Below, piece by piece: positions 34,216 through 48,007 of a stretch of 64,000 bases of DNA (positions are counted from its first letter, which is position 1; every line of letters begins with the position of its first letter). Below the pieces are notes generated by a model, which worked only from the letters and a program-made list of their open reading frames with translations, was not told the DNA's origin and ran no database searches. The stretch covers positions 22,282 through 86,281 of the forward strand of contig JAQFVV010013344.1 of the NCBI GenBank assembly GCA_028023455.1, written 5' to 3'. The stretch comes from Epiperipatus broadwayi. Taxonomy: Eukaryota > Onychophora > Udeonychophora > Euonychophora > Peripatidae. The position numbers and the translations under genes were made by a program.

Positions 34216-36929
34216 ATTCACAGGCCATCTTGCCACTAAATCAATAATGACTGAAAATGATACACAGATAGATTATTATTAATTTGATCAATATTAATTC
34301 AAAATCGTTTATTATCCAGAGAAAATTACAAAGTAATTGTTTTGACACACACTTTGTTATTTTTAAATCTTGATTTATTATATGAAATATTTGTTATTTT
34401 TAAACATTCTTATGCATATTGTAATCTTTTTTCAACATTTCAATAATCTTTTATGGTCATTTTCAAGGAGTATTTTTATAAAATATATATATTATAATTG
34501 ACTTTATTAATCTGCATTCAGAACAGGTTATATTTACCTATTTAAGGAGATTTATTTAAACTTCTTGTATCAATAATTTCAATCTCTGTGGTCTAATTGC
34601 AATCTTTAGTGTCTATATAAATATATTGGGCCATAAATAAAAGTGGTATTCCACCTGTATTGTTAAAAGAAGAGGTTGTCTTGACAACAAGTTGAGATTG
34701 TTGATTGTTATTGATATTGGGATTGTATAAATGTTGACTGATTTTAATGAACATATATATATAATACATAAAATATAAATATTTATAATAATTTATATAA
34801 TAAAAATTATTAGGATAGTATATGTCTTTATTTTCCTTTTTATATTTATGTTTCCATCCTTATATTTTTTATATTTTCTTAACATATAGTTGTTGTTTTT
34901 TATATTCTAAATTTCTCTTACATTTCATTTTTCAGTTATCAAGAAACTTTAAAAATATTTTATTTTTATATTTATCCTTATCTTTATTTATTTTTTTAAT
35001 TATGTATAATTATTCTCCCATTATTGTTTAATTATTTTAGATAAATTTTAAAAAAAGATAAATATATAAAGAAACAGATATTTTTAAACAGTTACTTGGT
35101 TATTGAAAAATAAAATATTGTATAAGAGAAATTTAGAATGTAAAAAAATTGTACTAAGAAAGTATAATAATGGAAACAAATAAGCAGAAACAAAATATAC
35201 GTATTGTATAAAAGAATTTTTATTATATTGGTGTTGTTATTTATAAATTATTGTAAACCTATATATTATGTATTATATACTGTGTAATATATTATAGACA
35301 TACGTTTTTTAGAAATAATTCTTGAATATGACTATAAAAGATTATCCAAATGTAAGAAAGAGACTATATTGTAATATGCATAAAATGTCAAAAAACAAAT
35401 GTTTAATATAATAAATTAGGATTTAAAAGAACAAAATGTGTGGAAGATTGTTTTGCTAAAATTAATGGACCATTTTGCAAAGAAAAAAAGAGAAGAATAC
35501 TTATTAATAAAGTATTATATAAATTATTTTTAAAATGTTTTAATTTATTGTTTTAATTTCTACTATATAAATTTTTTGTTAAGCCACTAAACATCACATG
35601 ATTACCACTACTGTATAGAGAGTTAGCTACTGTTAAACATTTTGTTCTGATATAAATACAATCATATTCTGTACTTTAAAGTATTATATAGTTACTAATG
35701 AAATAAATGAATACATTACACAAAATCTATTGTTAATTATGCAAAAGGAAATTAACCTTCAATCATGCACTATTTGGTAACTACTATAAATCTCCACACA
35801 CGTACTCATCAGTAAGAGTTTTACAAGCTTAAGTGAATCACTTAAGTTTAGAGCATATTCATAATATACACCAATTCTTTCTGACCATGCTTATATCAGT
35901 GCTTGAATCTAATGTTGCTTGATGTAATCAACAACTGAATTGTACAAATTTAGTTAATCGGTCACAAGAGAAAGATAGAGTCTTGGGTTTAACCACCTGT
36001 GATTAGACATATATTAATTATGAATAAATGTAAATCTAGTATTTATATATATATACAAAATTATAGTTAATCTAATTAATTATTTAAATTTTCCGCAAAA
36101 ATTGGATTTATAATTTGTGGGGGTGGGTCTAAAAAGTTCTGGAACCAGTGAGTTTGGATTAATAGTAATCTATCTTTATATATATTTATAATATATAATT
36201 TTTATAATTAACATATAATTTGATTAAATTTAACATATAATAAAAATGATTTATATCCATATATTACCATATTTTTCCATATAAATATATTGAAAACCAC
36301 TGATTAATAATTCCTTAACAGCAAGGATATAAAACTTTTATATTATCCTTTATTTTTTAAAAATGGTGTTAATACATTTTAGTTAAGGCATTTGCTTAAT
36401 TGGGAAGTATTTTCAGAATGCATTATTTATCTTTACAAAGACCTTGAAATGTGAATGAACATCAAATAATATGCCCTACTGAAAAATTATAAACACATTC
36501 TGTTACATTTTAAACACAGACAGACAGCAATTCAATCTTGATTTTGTTAGACTCGTTTACAACATATATTTGGATGTAAAATTCATCTTTTCTATAATTC
36601 TAAAAATATTTACACTATGTGTTAATTTAAAAATATTGCTGGAAATAATATTATAGTTATCTTTATCATGACATTTTTTGGAAAGGATTCTTCAGTTTTT
36701 CTGTGCATCATTTTTTTTTTTTTTTTGTAATCTTTATTTTTATAATTCTTGACATTAAAAAATACTACATTGAAAAAGAAAAGTTAAATATAACAGCATT
36801 TTGATACATATAAATAAATAAATGTTCATTTGCTTGAGAACATTCAAATTAGGAATTTTCATTTTTTGATTTCCTCACTATACCGCTGCACTAAATTACA
36901 CAGAGCAAATTGTCAAATATTTTGCTGTT
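34216..36929. other. AT-rich sequence, no gene identified
   Basis: A short fragment of repeat E (AAACATCACATGATTACCAC) lies at about 35588-35635. The 69-codon frame at 34822-35031 is Phe/Leu/Tyr-rich low-complexity translation and is not called. Confidence 0.4.
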
Positions 36930-37030
36930 CAAAAAGTCATGTAATATTCAAGTACCAATGATGGCAGGTTGAGATTTAGTTCAGGAATCCTTAGCTCTCA
37001 AGATTTTATAAGTAAACCAGACATCAAATT
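36930..37030 (-). repeat. SINE-B copy, minus strand
   Basis: Read in reverse it has CTTGAGAGCTAAGGATTCCT and ATTGGTACTTGAATATTACA, matching the middle and end of the copy at 43138. Confidence 0.4.
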
Positions 37031-40000
37031 GGCCAATGAGTCAGTTTTACAATTTATCAGTTGGAAATCATTAACTTTCTGGATCATGGTTTGTGTTTGA
37101 TTACATTTCCATAAGTATTAAACATTTAAAAAAGTCATGTTTAACTGATTTTATTATTAAATCTGGAAAAATGAAATTTGAGACCTCTCGCTTGTGATTT
37201 TTTTTTAAAAAATAGGTATAAAATCTAATTTGGGATATTTTAGTACATAATTTTATTATCAATTCTAATATTTTTATTTTGAATTTTTATTTATATTATT
37301 TTCTTTTGTGCTTTTTTTTATTCAACAGATGAAGTTAATTTCTAAAGACAATCATCAAATGTTTAATTTTTATGGGGTTTGCCGTTTTATTTTGATTTAC
37401 TCTTTTTTTACATCTAATTTTACAATGTTAATGAATTCTCTGGTTAATTTTCTAAATATTAAATTTTATAGAAAGTTATATTAAGAAATTATAGTATTCA
37501 ATTGTTTGAGATTTGAAAATGTTATTAACTTTCAAGTTTTTCAATTGCATTATCAACTTTCTTTTTAATATATATTCTAACCTGCTCCGTTTGCATCTTC
37601 ACTTCCAGGCATTATATTATATAAAATAAAATGGGTTCTAGCTCAGTTAATAAATAAAATATTCTGCATTAATATTAAATGTTCCACTAGCTCAAATTCA
37701 AAAATAAGAATAAGGTTCAGTTTGTAAAATAAATAAATAAATATTTATTATTTCATGAGACTTGGAAGTGAAAATACAGGTGACAAGAAAGATTACATTG
37801 AGCCAATATCCCACAGGATACTACCTCAATGGCATAAGAACACTATCCCCCCTTATTACTATCTCAAATAAATAAACTTATAGTATTTTTATGACTTTAA
37901 TAAATCCTACTCATTAAGATTAAACTAATAATTAAGGTTCATAAGATTTATTCTAAGTTAATTAAAATTTACGTAGCAAAATATGAGAAGGGATTTTATG
38001 TCATGATCTACTACACTTAATTCAATAATAACAAATAATAATAATATTCTTCATTGTATGAACTAATTCTGTATATCTTTTCTTTTCATTATATTTTTAT
38101 TACCATAATAAAATAATTCTTTTATCTCCATGTAATAATATAATAAATACATGGAAGCATTTGATAATCTGACAAACAAAAGTGTGTGGCAACTGAGAGC
38201 ATATAATTCGATACATTATGATAACTAATTTATGACCATAAGATAATGTAAAATTATGATTACTTAATTAAATATTCCAATTCTTAAAATAATTATTTAT
38301 TTATTTCTGTGAAAAATTATGTTTATTTCTAGTGACACTGTGTTTTTGATGCATGATAATGATGATGGGAAATACAAATAATCAAACACACAAATTTTGA
38401 ATAAACAAATTTAACAAAGTTTATTATTACATTAACAACATAACAACTTATTTACAATATGTACATTTAAAATATCTTAAAGATTTACGCCATTATACAT
38501 TTTTTATATTCGAACCTCGTTAAGTCTTTACTCTGACTTACATCAAAAAAAAAAAAAAGATAAAATAATACAATATTATTAATCCCTGTTTGATCAATCT
38601 TATATAAAAAAATTACATTTATTTAATGCTTACTCAAAATATATTTTACATCCTTTAGCTATTATTCAAGTATGCTTCTTTTTTTTATTATTAAAACATC
38701 CATAGAAACATAGTATGGATAAACATAAAATAATACTAATCGAGAACATGGATATATTTTTTACTAGACATTTTCACTTTAGCAATATTATCAATATCAT
38801 GTAAAATATCTATTGATAATTTATTTCTAAATTATGGATACTATTGTTTACTACACTGCATTTATTAACTATAATACATTCCATTATAACAATATTATAG
38901 TACTATATAACTATAATTACTGATACATTCTCTATTATTGAATAAATATAAATTGTACCTAAACTTATTGTGTGGATCGTTTTTTACTTTATAGAATTAT
39001 ATTAAAAATATGCAGTACTCATTTTAAAAATTGAAATAAATATTTTAATATTATTTAATATTTCAAAAGCAACTTTGCTTTACATATTTTATTCTTATAT
39101 TTTTATTTCCAAAATAAAATAAATCTATAATATATTTAATGATTCTTTCATTTGAAGTCCATTGGATTTTCAATTCCAATTCATACAAATTCTATTTCTT
39201 CATACAAGTAAATGAACTCAGCTCATTTCAAACAATTGCATATCTTTAACTCTAAATCATCTATTATTTTCTTTTAAATATACTATACTGTATGATGTAG
39301 CTACTTTTCAGAAAACTAGATAGTGAATAGATTTGAAGGATAGGGAAGAAAAACTAGAGTATAACTCATAACTCATATCGGATAAAAGTATACCATGGCA
39401 CAGTGTATTTTTAAAACTAGAGGCAAGACCTATTCTGTCTAATATCCTCAAATACTATAAATGATGTCAAGCTATTCCTTCAGCTTTATTGAACATCAAT
39501 ACTCCAAGAAAATAAACACTGTCCAAAATAAATATACAATTGCAGGGCTTTGTTAACTGCATTGCACATCTACAAATATTATAAAATACTACTCATATTC
39601 CCTAAATATCCTAACTTAATCCCCTGGATCTATGCTCACCATATTACTAATACCAGGTCACTATCCTATTCTTATTTCCTAAAGATTTATCAGGTCTTAC
39701 ATCGACAAATTACTAGCTTGCATATTCAAATAATAAATGAAATTCAACTATAATTAGAGCAATCTTACTAATCCATAAGAAAAGCTTGCTTACTTCATTA
39801 TTCTATATTCTTAACCACATACAAACTAATCAGATAATACTTGAACATCCAATAATATGAAAGTTTTTTACAAAGAATCACACAAATATTTATTATCATG
39901 TTGGGTTATATTACTATTATAAAATCATAGTATACATATTCCAAATAAATCCTGATCTCACAATGTTTAAAAAATGTTGTACAAAATGCATTTACATATA

Positions 40001-43000
40001 ATTAAAACATTTATACTTCATTCATTATTATTCATAGGCAATCTAAATATATATATATATAAAAGATATATATATATATATATATACACACACATTATAA
40101 AATTATCAATATTCATTAGTTGTTACCAAGTGACATTAGCTCATTATTATCGCTTTTGCAGTCTTCTTTTCTCCAACTAGATATAACATCGCATACATAA
40201 AAAATACACATCCATGCTTCTATTTAAATGTTCTAATTTAAACTATTAAATATTATACTATAGGATTCTAATACCATAAATAATAAATATTCATGTTTCT
40301 ATTCTTCTTAATCAAAAATTTACATTTAAACTAAGTTAATAAATAAAAAAAAAAATCAAGACTATAATTACGTATATCTTCAATTAACTCTTCAATTGAC
40401 GAAAGTTCTTGATAAAGTTAAAAAAAAAAAATGTTTATGTATTTTCTCGAGAGTTTTTTTTTTAAATATTCTCCTCAAAACCACTTTGCTACACCTCCTT
40501 CGTTGCTATAATGATGAATAAGACAATATTTCCGGTATCAGGAGCCGTCCGAATTTCTGGTATACACAATATCAGGTTCAAAAAAAAAAAAGAATAATAA
40601 AAATATTACAACGTCTTGAAATCTAAAAATTAAATAAAATAATCATCAATCTATTCTGGAATAGTTAATACAATAATAGTTTATAACTTCTATAGTCCAT
40701 AATGATGATTATTGAAATCATAATACTAAAATAATCCCCTGAAGCTTCTTAAATTTCCCATATAGGAGTAGTAATGCATTATATTTCGCTTGGTTTAGCT
40801 TGATCTATCCAATAAACTTTTGCGCAATATAAATATATTTCCATGGTTCCATCCTTTTATTTAATCATATATTTACTTTCTTTATAGGTTTCTTCCTTAG
40901 TGAATTTATTTCCATTTAGTACTTATTTTCAGCGTTTCATTATTACCTTAATTTTTAAAGTTTTCCAAACAAACTTTTATAAGTGCGTATTAACCGTTTT
41001 AGACTTTAGGTTTTTTTTATAATATATATGCTTTAGTAAATATTCTCCATGAGTTTTTTTTTCCTTAAAATAATTTCTTGTAGAATTATTTAGTGTTTCC
41101 TTCACAAAGGATATAACATTTACTTTTACAACTTGATATTTCTATAAATTTATCATAAAGTATACTTGTCTTACTGCTTTTTAATTTTGGACAAGCTTAT
41201 CTTACAATGTAAAATAATGCATCTTTACTTTTAGACAGTAAACAGTTTTTCCATTTAAGTTTCTTGTATAATGTCCATACTGCTATTTTATTCATTAGAA
41301 CAGTCCTCTTGTTCAGCACTAATGAAACTGTATCAACAAATATACATTTTTAAAATATTACAAATTGAATATATTTTACTTCTTGGTATATCCATTTTAT
41401 TATCGCGAAGTTCGAAATTAGATTTTGATAAAATACTTCTGGTAAGAAAACTTTTTAAAAACTAGCAACACATCTTAAATGAAGTTATTAAAATATTTTA
41501 GTTTACACTTTCTTTTTGCAAAATACTTTTTTAAAATAATACCTATTAGTTTTTGCAAATAAAATTATAAGAGAGCACTAAAATTGACTAAAATAATAAA
41601 ATTAAAATTACAATCACCTTGATAGCTTCTGATATGATTCAGCTACCTTTAAAACAAATCCATTTACTTCTGTTTCTAATCACGACTCAATCCTTTTTTT
41701 CTTTTCAAAATATACATTACATATACCTTTAAAATATTATTAATCACCCTTTGATAAATCAACTACAATGGTATTTATACCCTCTAAGAATACCTTATCC
41801 TATTGGTTGATTCTTACTTTTAGTTCAATACCAAATTTGCATATGTTTCAGTTTTTACACAATTAAATTTCAAAATAAAAATTATGACATATTAAAACTT
41901 GCAAATGTTATTTAAAAATGTTAATCTTAAATCAATTATTCCTTTACTAAATTACTTAAATACCTTTAAAATAATTTTTTAAACAATATTTAATAATCTT
42001 ATCCCACTTTTAATATTTAATTTGTCTATTTTTATTTTAACAAAATATTTAACATTTTTATTAACTGTACTCGTCTTTATTGCTTTGTTTAAACATGTTA
42101 TAATGACAGTTAACTTAATATTTATTATTAGCTTTATGCTAGGTGATAATTCTATCCAATTCTATAAAGCAATTTTACAATACTTTGAACTTGACTAATC
42201 TAAATTCTAGCAAGCAAGTGTGTGTAACTTTATACAGGTCACATGATTTTTTAATCAAGACAGGCTATTTCCGATTTCTGTCTAGGAATAATAAATTGCT
42301 ACTCTTGTTGTATTGAATAAAATAATACAATTATATAATTTGGAAGAATATAATTTGGAAAATATAGAACTAGATACAACTTTCACTACCATAAAACTTA
42401 CTTTTAAAATATACGATATTAATTATGATTATTAAATATGATTATAAATTTAAATATAACATTTACTTAAATATAAGTTTTTAACTATTAAAATTGAACT
42501 TTTTAAACATACTTTTAAATATTTATAGCTGAGTTATTTATTATGGTCAGCTTTTGCAACCATATGAAATAATATTTTTAACTTTATTTAACTGTTCTTA
42601 AGTGATTCATTATAATATTATGGGCTATGTAATTTCATTAGCTTCAAATCATACTTTTAAGATAATATTAATAAAATATAATCAACATATTAAGAAAACA
42701 CATTCTAAAATTTAAATTTTTTAGTAATTTACTGTAATTAGCTATTTCTGACCTATAGAAAAGGGCACAATATATATTTAATTGTAATAAATCTAGGTTT
42801 TAATATTTTTACTTAAGGCAGTTTTTCTTATATGATTATTATGGTAAATTTAATTTTTGATTTACAAAAAGATCAAACAAATCATGGCATACCATGGAAT
42901 TATATACTAATTGTATTACAAATATGATGTAAAGACTCATTAAAGCTTGTGACGCACTACTAAAATTGAGACATGGAAATAAATTATTAAATCGGTGGCA

Positions 43001-43137
43001 AACGATGGTAAATAATCATTGATAATAATTGTTATTATTTGGTCATAGTATTTTACTACTTAGTTATTATATCTGCAATCTGGCCGATAACATTCATAAT
43101 CATATAAAAATCGTTCTAGTTGAGTTTGCCTAATTAT
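37031..43137. other. Long AT-rich stretch, no gene identified
   Basis: Six kilobases with no recognisable element. An acceptor-like CAACAG at 37323-37328 precedes a 51-codon ATG-initiated frame rich in Phe, Asn and Leu, not convincing. AT and ATAC microsatellites occur at about 40047-40094. Confidence 0.4.
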
Positions 43138-43245
43138 TTGATGCAATGGTAAGACATGGACTCAAGAGTTAAAGGCGCTTGGATCACAGCTCATCTCAAT
43201 CATTTCCAGTCCTTGAATGTCACATGGCATTCTAAATATTAAACC
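43138..43245 (+). repeat. SINE-B copy
   Basis: TTTGATGCAATGGTAAGACA head, then CTCAAGAGTTAAAGGCGCTT, then AGTCCTTGAATGTCACATGG. Used as a reference copy for the diverged versions at 3590 and 36930. Confidence 0.5.
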
Positions 43246-44615
43246 GATTGATATTAATATTACTGATTTTACATATTCACGGAAGTATTTATGGGGATAG
43301 TGTTGTATTCTTTATGTACGTACATACGTAATAAGTTTTTATACACTAAACATTTCTTCTTTTTTTTAAAATTATATTAAATCTTACTGTAAGAATACGA
43401 ATTTTTAAATACTTTTTTAAGAATCTCCTAAAACTAATATTCAAGTTTACTAGACCGTTTTATTCTTTTCATTTTGTATTGGCAATTACAATATTCATGA
43501 CTATGAACTGGAAAGAATTTTTAAAGAGTATTTTTCTCTGAAAGTACACCAACAAATTCTTAAGGAAGGAGTCACTTAATAATATAGCGCTATATTCTGT
43601 AAATATAATAGTAATTAAATTTCATCACTTTTTTTTTTTTTTAAATAAAGGAAGATGATTGCTTAAAAATTGTCTTACTTGATTTAATTTTTTACATATC
43701 TTTTTCACAAAATATTTATCTACTGTTTCCTCGCATCTAACTTCTTAAATAACACTATGCCTTCACTGATGCGTACAACATTTTTTAAAAAACAATTTAT
43801 TCAACCAAATACAATTTTTGTTATTTATTTCTAATTTTTTATTTTAGGAATAATAATTCTAATTTTGTTAATCACGTGATCAAGATTTTTTTTATGTGTG
43901 TGTGAAAATGAAGGGAAATAAAAAAGATAAATTGTTCAAGAGAAAATTTTAGAAATGTGAGGGAGAGGGGGTTAATAATAAAGAAATTGAGAAAAAAAAT
44001 GGACTGGGTGTGTTTATAGAAAGAAATTATGAAAGATGAATTATTGTAGATTTTAAATTTGCATCAAGGGATAATTGAAAGTTACAGCTTTATTATTGAG
44101 ATAGCTTTCATTAATTTTAAAGCAGATCAAGATCTCCTAAGGTTGATATTGGGAATTAATCACGCTATTTTTTAATGTCCCTTTTTAAGCATTTAATTTT
44201 CTCGGATTGCGAGTAACTAGTTTTACAAGGCGGTCTATTTTGACGTCTGAGGCGTAAAAATTTCATCAGCTTTCTTAAAAGACTTTCTATAGTTAGCTAC
44301 ATTCGACAAATGTGAGATTGAATTGGGGATAATTTCTTAAATTATTAATCATTCCCTTAGGAGACTATTACACTTATGATCGTGATTTAGAAAATATTTT
44401 GAAATGAAATAAAGCACTTCATTTATATATAATATTTCTGCATGCATTTTTAGGACTATCTTAATATTTTAGTTCAATTGTCTGTTTTAGAAAGCATATT
44501 AATGGGATTACTTTTTATGATAATGTTATCTCTTGTTAATCTACTGATATTGCTCACTATTTCTGTTTTTATTGCTCTTTATTTTTGGATTTCTCATTGT
44601 TTGCTTTTGCCCTAC
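43246..44615. other. AT-rich sequence, no gene seen
   Basis: Nothing recognisable. Confidence 0.4.
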
Positions 44616-44740
44616 ATCGTTTGATGCAGTAGTAGAATGAAAGACTGGGTCTCAAGATCCATCATTTTCGGTACTCAAACTTTTTATGAACTTCAGAGCA
44701 GTAAGCTATTCAATTATCCTATTGTTTGCTGCTATATTGA
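44616..44740 (+). repeat. SINE-B copy
   Basis: ATCGTTTGATGCAGTAGTAG head, GGTCTCAAGATCCATC in the middle, and ACTCAAACTTTTTATGAACT then AGCAGTAAGCTATTCAATTA at the 3' side, matching the copies at 11313 and 13013. Confidence 0.55.
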
Positions 44741-44849
44741 TGTAATTTAGAATGCTTTTTGTTTATCTCTTTCTAATCCTAGAAGGGTTTTTATCTGACT
44801 TATTAATAAAAAATATATTGAAGAATCTACAACTGATATATTCACTGCA

Positions 44850-45335
44850 GGTTTCTAAATGGGGTTCTTCCTACAAAAGCCCTGCTGAATAGTAAGCTTC
44901 ATATGAACTTAGAATCGATTTGCATGTTATGTAAAGAAAGAAAGCTTGTTACATTTGTTTGAAGAGTGTAAGGCTCTTCCGCATATCAGAAATCATGGGT
45001 TTCATACTCCAATAATAAATTTAAAGAAAATAGCGAAGAGATACATTGTGAATTTTAATCCACATAATGCATTGACAATAATACATTCATTAAAAACAAT
45101 ATGGTCCATAAGATACACTATGACTTTTGATAACAAAAAGCATAATTGGATAAAGAAGCTTGGTAATGATTGGGTCAAATATTTTAACCAATATCTCAAA
45201 TATCTACCTAAGAAAAATATAGAGAAAATATGGAGTAGCTATATGCCGACTATGCGAAATATGGGATTGACCCCTAATTCAAAAATTTGTAAAAGGGTAT
45301 TCATATATAATGATGTAGTAGAGGTTTTTGCCTAG
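44850..45335 (+). pseudogene. 3' end of a second LINE type (zinc-knuckle-like C-terminus)
   Basis: A frame from about 44850 reads RFLNGVLPTKALL then CMLCKERK and is cut by a stop. A shifted frame (44946-45335, 129 codons) continues with LHLFEEC. Together this is the LPT...C.LC...HLF..C layout of the reverse-transcriptase zinc-binding (zf-RVT-like) domain found at the C-terminus of several LINE clades such as L1/Tx1-like. The remainder is Lys/Asn/Ile-rich and ends at a natural TAG, followed by an AT-rich tail. The frame change lies in GAAAGAAAG near 44935-44945. The reverse-transcriptase core is absent, so this is a 5'-truncated copy. Clade assignment is uncertain. Confidence 0.55.
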
Positions 45336-46266
45336 ATTGTGTCGGATGTTAAATATGAACTAAAATAGATATTCTATACAGCATATTGTTAAATTATAAC
45401 TATTACTCTTAAAAAGTGTATATAGGTATTATTTTTTTAAATAAAGAATATACTTTAAATAAAAAAATATTTTTTTACTAACCCAACTTTTTAATACTTT
45501 AAATATATATTTAAAAAAAAAATACAAATTATATTAATATCTTAAATATGCAATAATTAAGGGTCTCTTCACATAATGATTTTATTTTTTTTGGTTTCGT
45601 ATAGTGTTGGAATTTTTTTACAGATAGTCATGTTATAGCCAGTTTTAACTATCTAAAATGGTTGATGATGGGTATCTATTTATTTTCAGCTAAAAGGTAA
45701 AATCAAGAATCTAAAACTTAAAAACCTTCATCAATGATATTTGGCAATTGTAATGAGTATTATTTTTTTCATTGCTGCATTCTTTTGGAGAGATCTTTAC
45801 CCTGCATTGCTATTTTTAAAGTTTTTTATCTACCTCTAAGAAAGCAGTTCAAAACATAAAACGAAATTACAGTTCTCAATATTATTCTAGTATAAAAATC
45901 AGTTTATTAAAATTAGCATCAGTAGGATTCTTGCTGGTGTCTTTTTGTAGCTAAAAGTAATGCCAGTTTTAATAAAAAGATAATTTATAATCTATTATCT
46001 ATTATGGGAAAGACAAAGTTGATCCTATTAACTATTTAGTTTAATGTGCATCTAATTAACATTAAACTTTACTAAGCAATGTTTATAATTAAATGATTAA
46101 TAAAGTTAATATTTAAAACAATAACAGCAGTTTTGCTAACTCTCAATCATGGCTATTCTTTTCCATAAATTATAACTCCAATCTTCTAATTGGAAACCTT
46201 ATAACAATGAGGTCATCTGACTTACATCAACTCGACTGAGTGAACTTTAAATTTATTTTCAAGTTA
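45336..46266. other. AT-rich sequence, no gene seen
   Basis: The first 100-150 bp may be the 3' untranslated part of the LINE fragment upstream. Nothing else recognised. Confidence 0.4.
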
Positions 46267-46389
46267 AAAGTAAGCTTAGTCTTGCATTGGTGGTCGAGAG
46301 ATTAGCGCGACTGACTTACAAGCAATTGCCCGGATTGCAGGTTCGCGTCCCAGCCGATGCTATGACACTTGGGGATAAAGTAAGCTTAG
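46267..46389 (+). repeat. Minimal tRNA-derived SINE with perfect 13-bp TSD, copy 2
   Basis: The insert is 46280-46376 (97 bp). AAAGTAAGCTTAG flanks it exactly (46267-46279 and 46377-46389). The tRNA-like part 46284-46361 keeps the GCATTGG/CCGATGC acceptor, a GGTCGAGAG A-box region, the loop CTTACAA with TAC, and the B-box GGTTCGCGTCCC. Only ATGACACTTGGGGAT follows it, so the element is hardly more than a tRNA-like unit. Confidence 0.85.
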
Positions 46390-46589
46390 GATTTTTTTTG
46401 CCATTTAATCAGCACTTAACCATGCAGTATTGCTTGATAAATGAATATCTTGTTATGATTATCTAGAAGATAAAGGTTCCAGACTAATTTGAGTTGATCA
46501 CATGAATGTCTTATGCATTGACTATAAAGATGTGTTCTTTGTTATTGGTAGGAATGTTATACTCATATATGTGTGCTAAGTTTCTGTTT

Positions 46590-46660
46590 TTAAATTTACA
46601 GAGGCAAAACTCTCCATACAGTAGCACCACTCAATGCAATTCGGAGTAATCAATGGATTT
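46590..46660 (+). repeat. Repeat E arm
   Basis: GAGGCAAAACTCTCCATACA followed by GTAGCACCACTCAATGCAA matches the arms of the foldback at 46899 and 47926. Confidence 0.55.
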
Positions 46661-46898
46661 TTTTAATTTACTTAAATTCTTGTATCTATTGGTTGTGCTT
46701 ACAATGTTGTTTATCATTAGCAATAACAAAAATAGTTTTATACTTTTCTTCCTACCAGAAGTTATCCTGAATATCAAAAAATATAAGCAGTGATAAAATA
46801 ATATGCTTTAAATCAATGCACAAGTAAAATCTAATATTACAAATACTAAACATCACATGATCACCATCTCATACTAGCACATAATTGTTGTAAACAAA

Positions 46899-47358
46899 GG
46901 CAAAACTCTTTTCTCCATACAGTAGTGCCACCCTGTGCTAACCAGAGTAATCAATAGATGCCAGAAGGCTTGTGCATAAAATCCCTATCTAGTGCCTACT
47001 CATCCAATATCCCCAGACTAGTTTCTGGCTTGTGGCCATCATCACCTAGGTGCAGTGCTCTCAGATCCAAGGTTCCTCACTGATGATGGCCACAAGCCAG
47101 AACTAGTCTGAGTGTGGATGAGTAAGGCACTAGATGGACTTGACTCTATCTGATTACTCTGGTTAGAAGGGTGTAGATCTAGGTGCAGTACTCTCAGATC
47201 CAAGGCACCTCACTGATGATGGCCACAAGCCAGAAACTAGTCTGGGGATATTGGATGAGTAGGCACTAGATAGGGATTTTATGCACAAGTCTTCTGGCAT
47301 CTATTGATTATTCTGGTTAGCACAGGGTGGCACTACTGTATGGAGAAAAGAGTTTTGC
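46899..47358. repeat. Long inverted repeat (repeat E foldback), about 145-bp arms
   Basis: Arms 46899-47044 and 47214-47358 are nearly identical in inverse, from GGCAAAACTCTTTTCTCCAT to GGCTTGTGGCCATCATCA. The 170-bp centre holds a shortened extra copy of arm sequence and two copies of CTAGGTGCAG then CTCTCAGATCCAAGG. Low divergence between arms suggests recent origin or gene conversion. Confidence 0.85.
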
Positions 47359-47384
47359 TTTTATTACAAATACTGTCTGTAATT

Positions 47385-47616
47385 AGAAGGGATTTGAACT
47401 CGGACTTTTAATCTCCTTATAGCTAGCCACTCCATCTCATACAACTTATACACATGACCACATACATATGAAAAAGATAAATGATTTCCAATATATATAT
47501 ATATTTCATTTATCTTTTTCACATGTATGTCATCATGTGTATCAGTTGTATGGGATGGAATGGATAGCTGTAGGAAGTTTTAAAGTCAGAGTTCAAATTC
47601 CTTCTAATTACATTAT
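47385..47616. repeat. Foldback made of two inverted repeat-C ends
   Basis: TTAGAAGGGATTTGAACTCG at the left faces CAGAGTTCAAATTCCTTCTAA at the right, with GAAAAAGATAAATGA and its complement near the centre around an AT dinucleotide loop. Both halves are family C starts. Confidence 0.8.
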
Positions 47617-47925
47617 TTTTTATAAAGTGAATTATTACTAAATAATTGCAACAGTTTCATTTATAATTTGCAACCACTTTATTATGGTCAAAAACTTTAT
47701 TTGTTGCAGACTTTTAGCACTTAAAAGTTATCAGTTGTACTTTCTACTGTCCCTCAGAACTGGACTGACCTTACTTAAAATCATTGTCATGCTGTATTTT
47801 TAAGGATTGTTCATCTTTTTATTTTTAGTCTTGCAAATTCAGCACTATCCTATTTGCCATCCTTATATTGTGTGTGCTAAATTGTCGCTAGGAAAGAAAG
47901 TAGATTTTATAGCTCTAAAGAGTTT

Positions 47926-48007
47926 TTAAAACAGGCAAAACTCTCCATACAGTAATGCCACTCAGTGCTAGCCAAACAATACTATATGGAGAGTTTTGCC
48001 TGTTTTA
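47926..48007. repeat. Short repeat-E foldback
   Basis: AAAACAGGCAAAACTCTCCA (47929 onward) faces TGGAGAGTTTTGCCTGTTTT (to 48006) around a 40-nt centre. Confidence 0.8.

Noticed and set aside
37329-37484. 51-codon frame directly after CAACAG
   Set aside because: Phe/Asn/Leu-rich low-complexity translation typical of AT-rich noncoding DNA.
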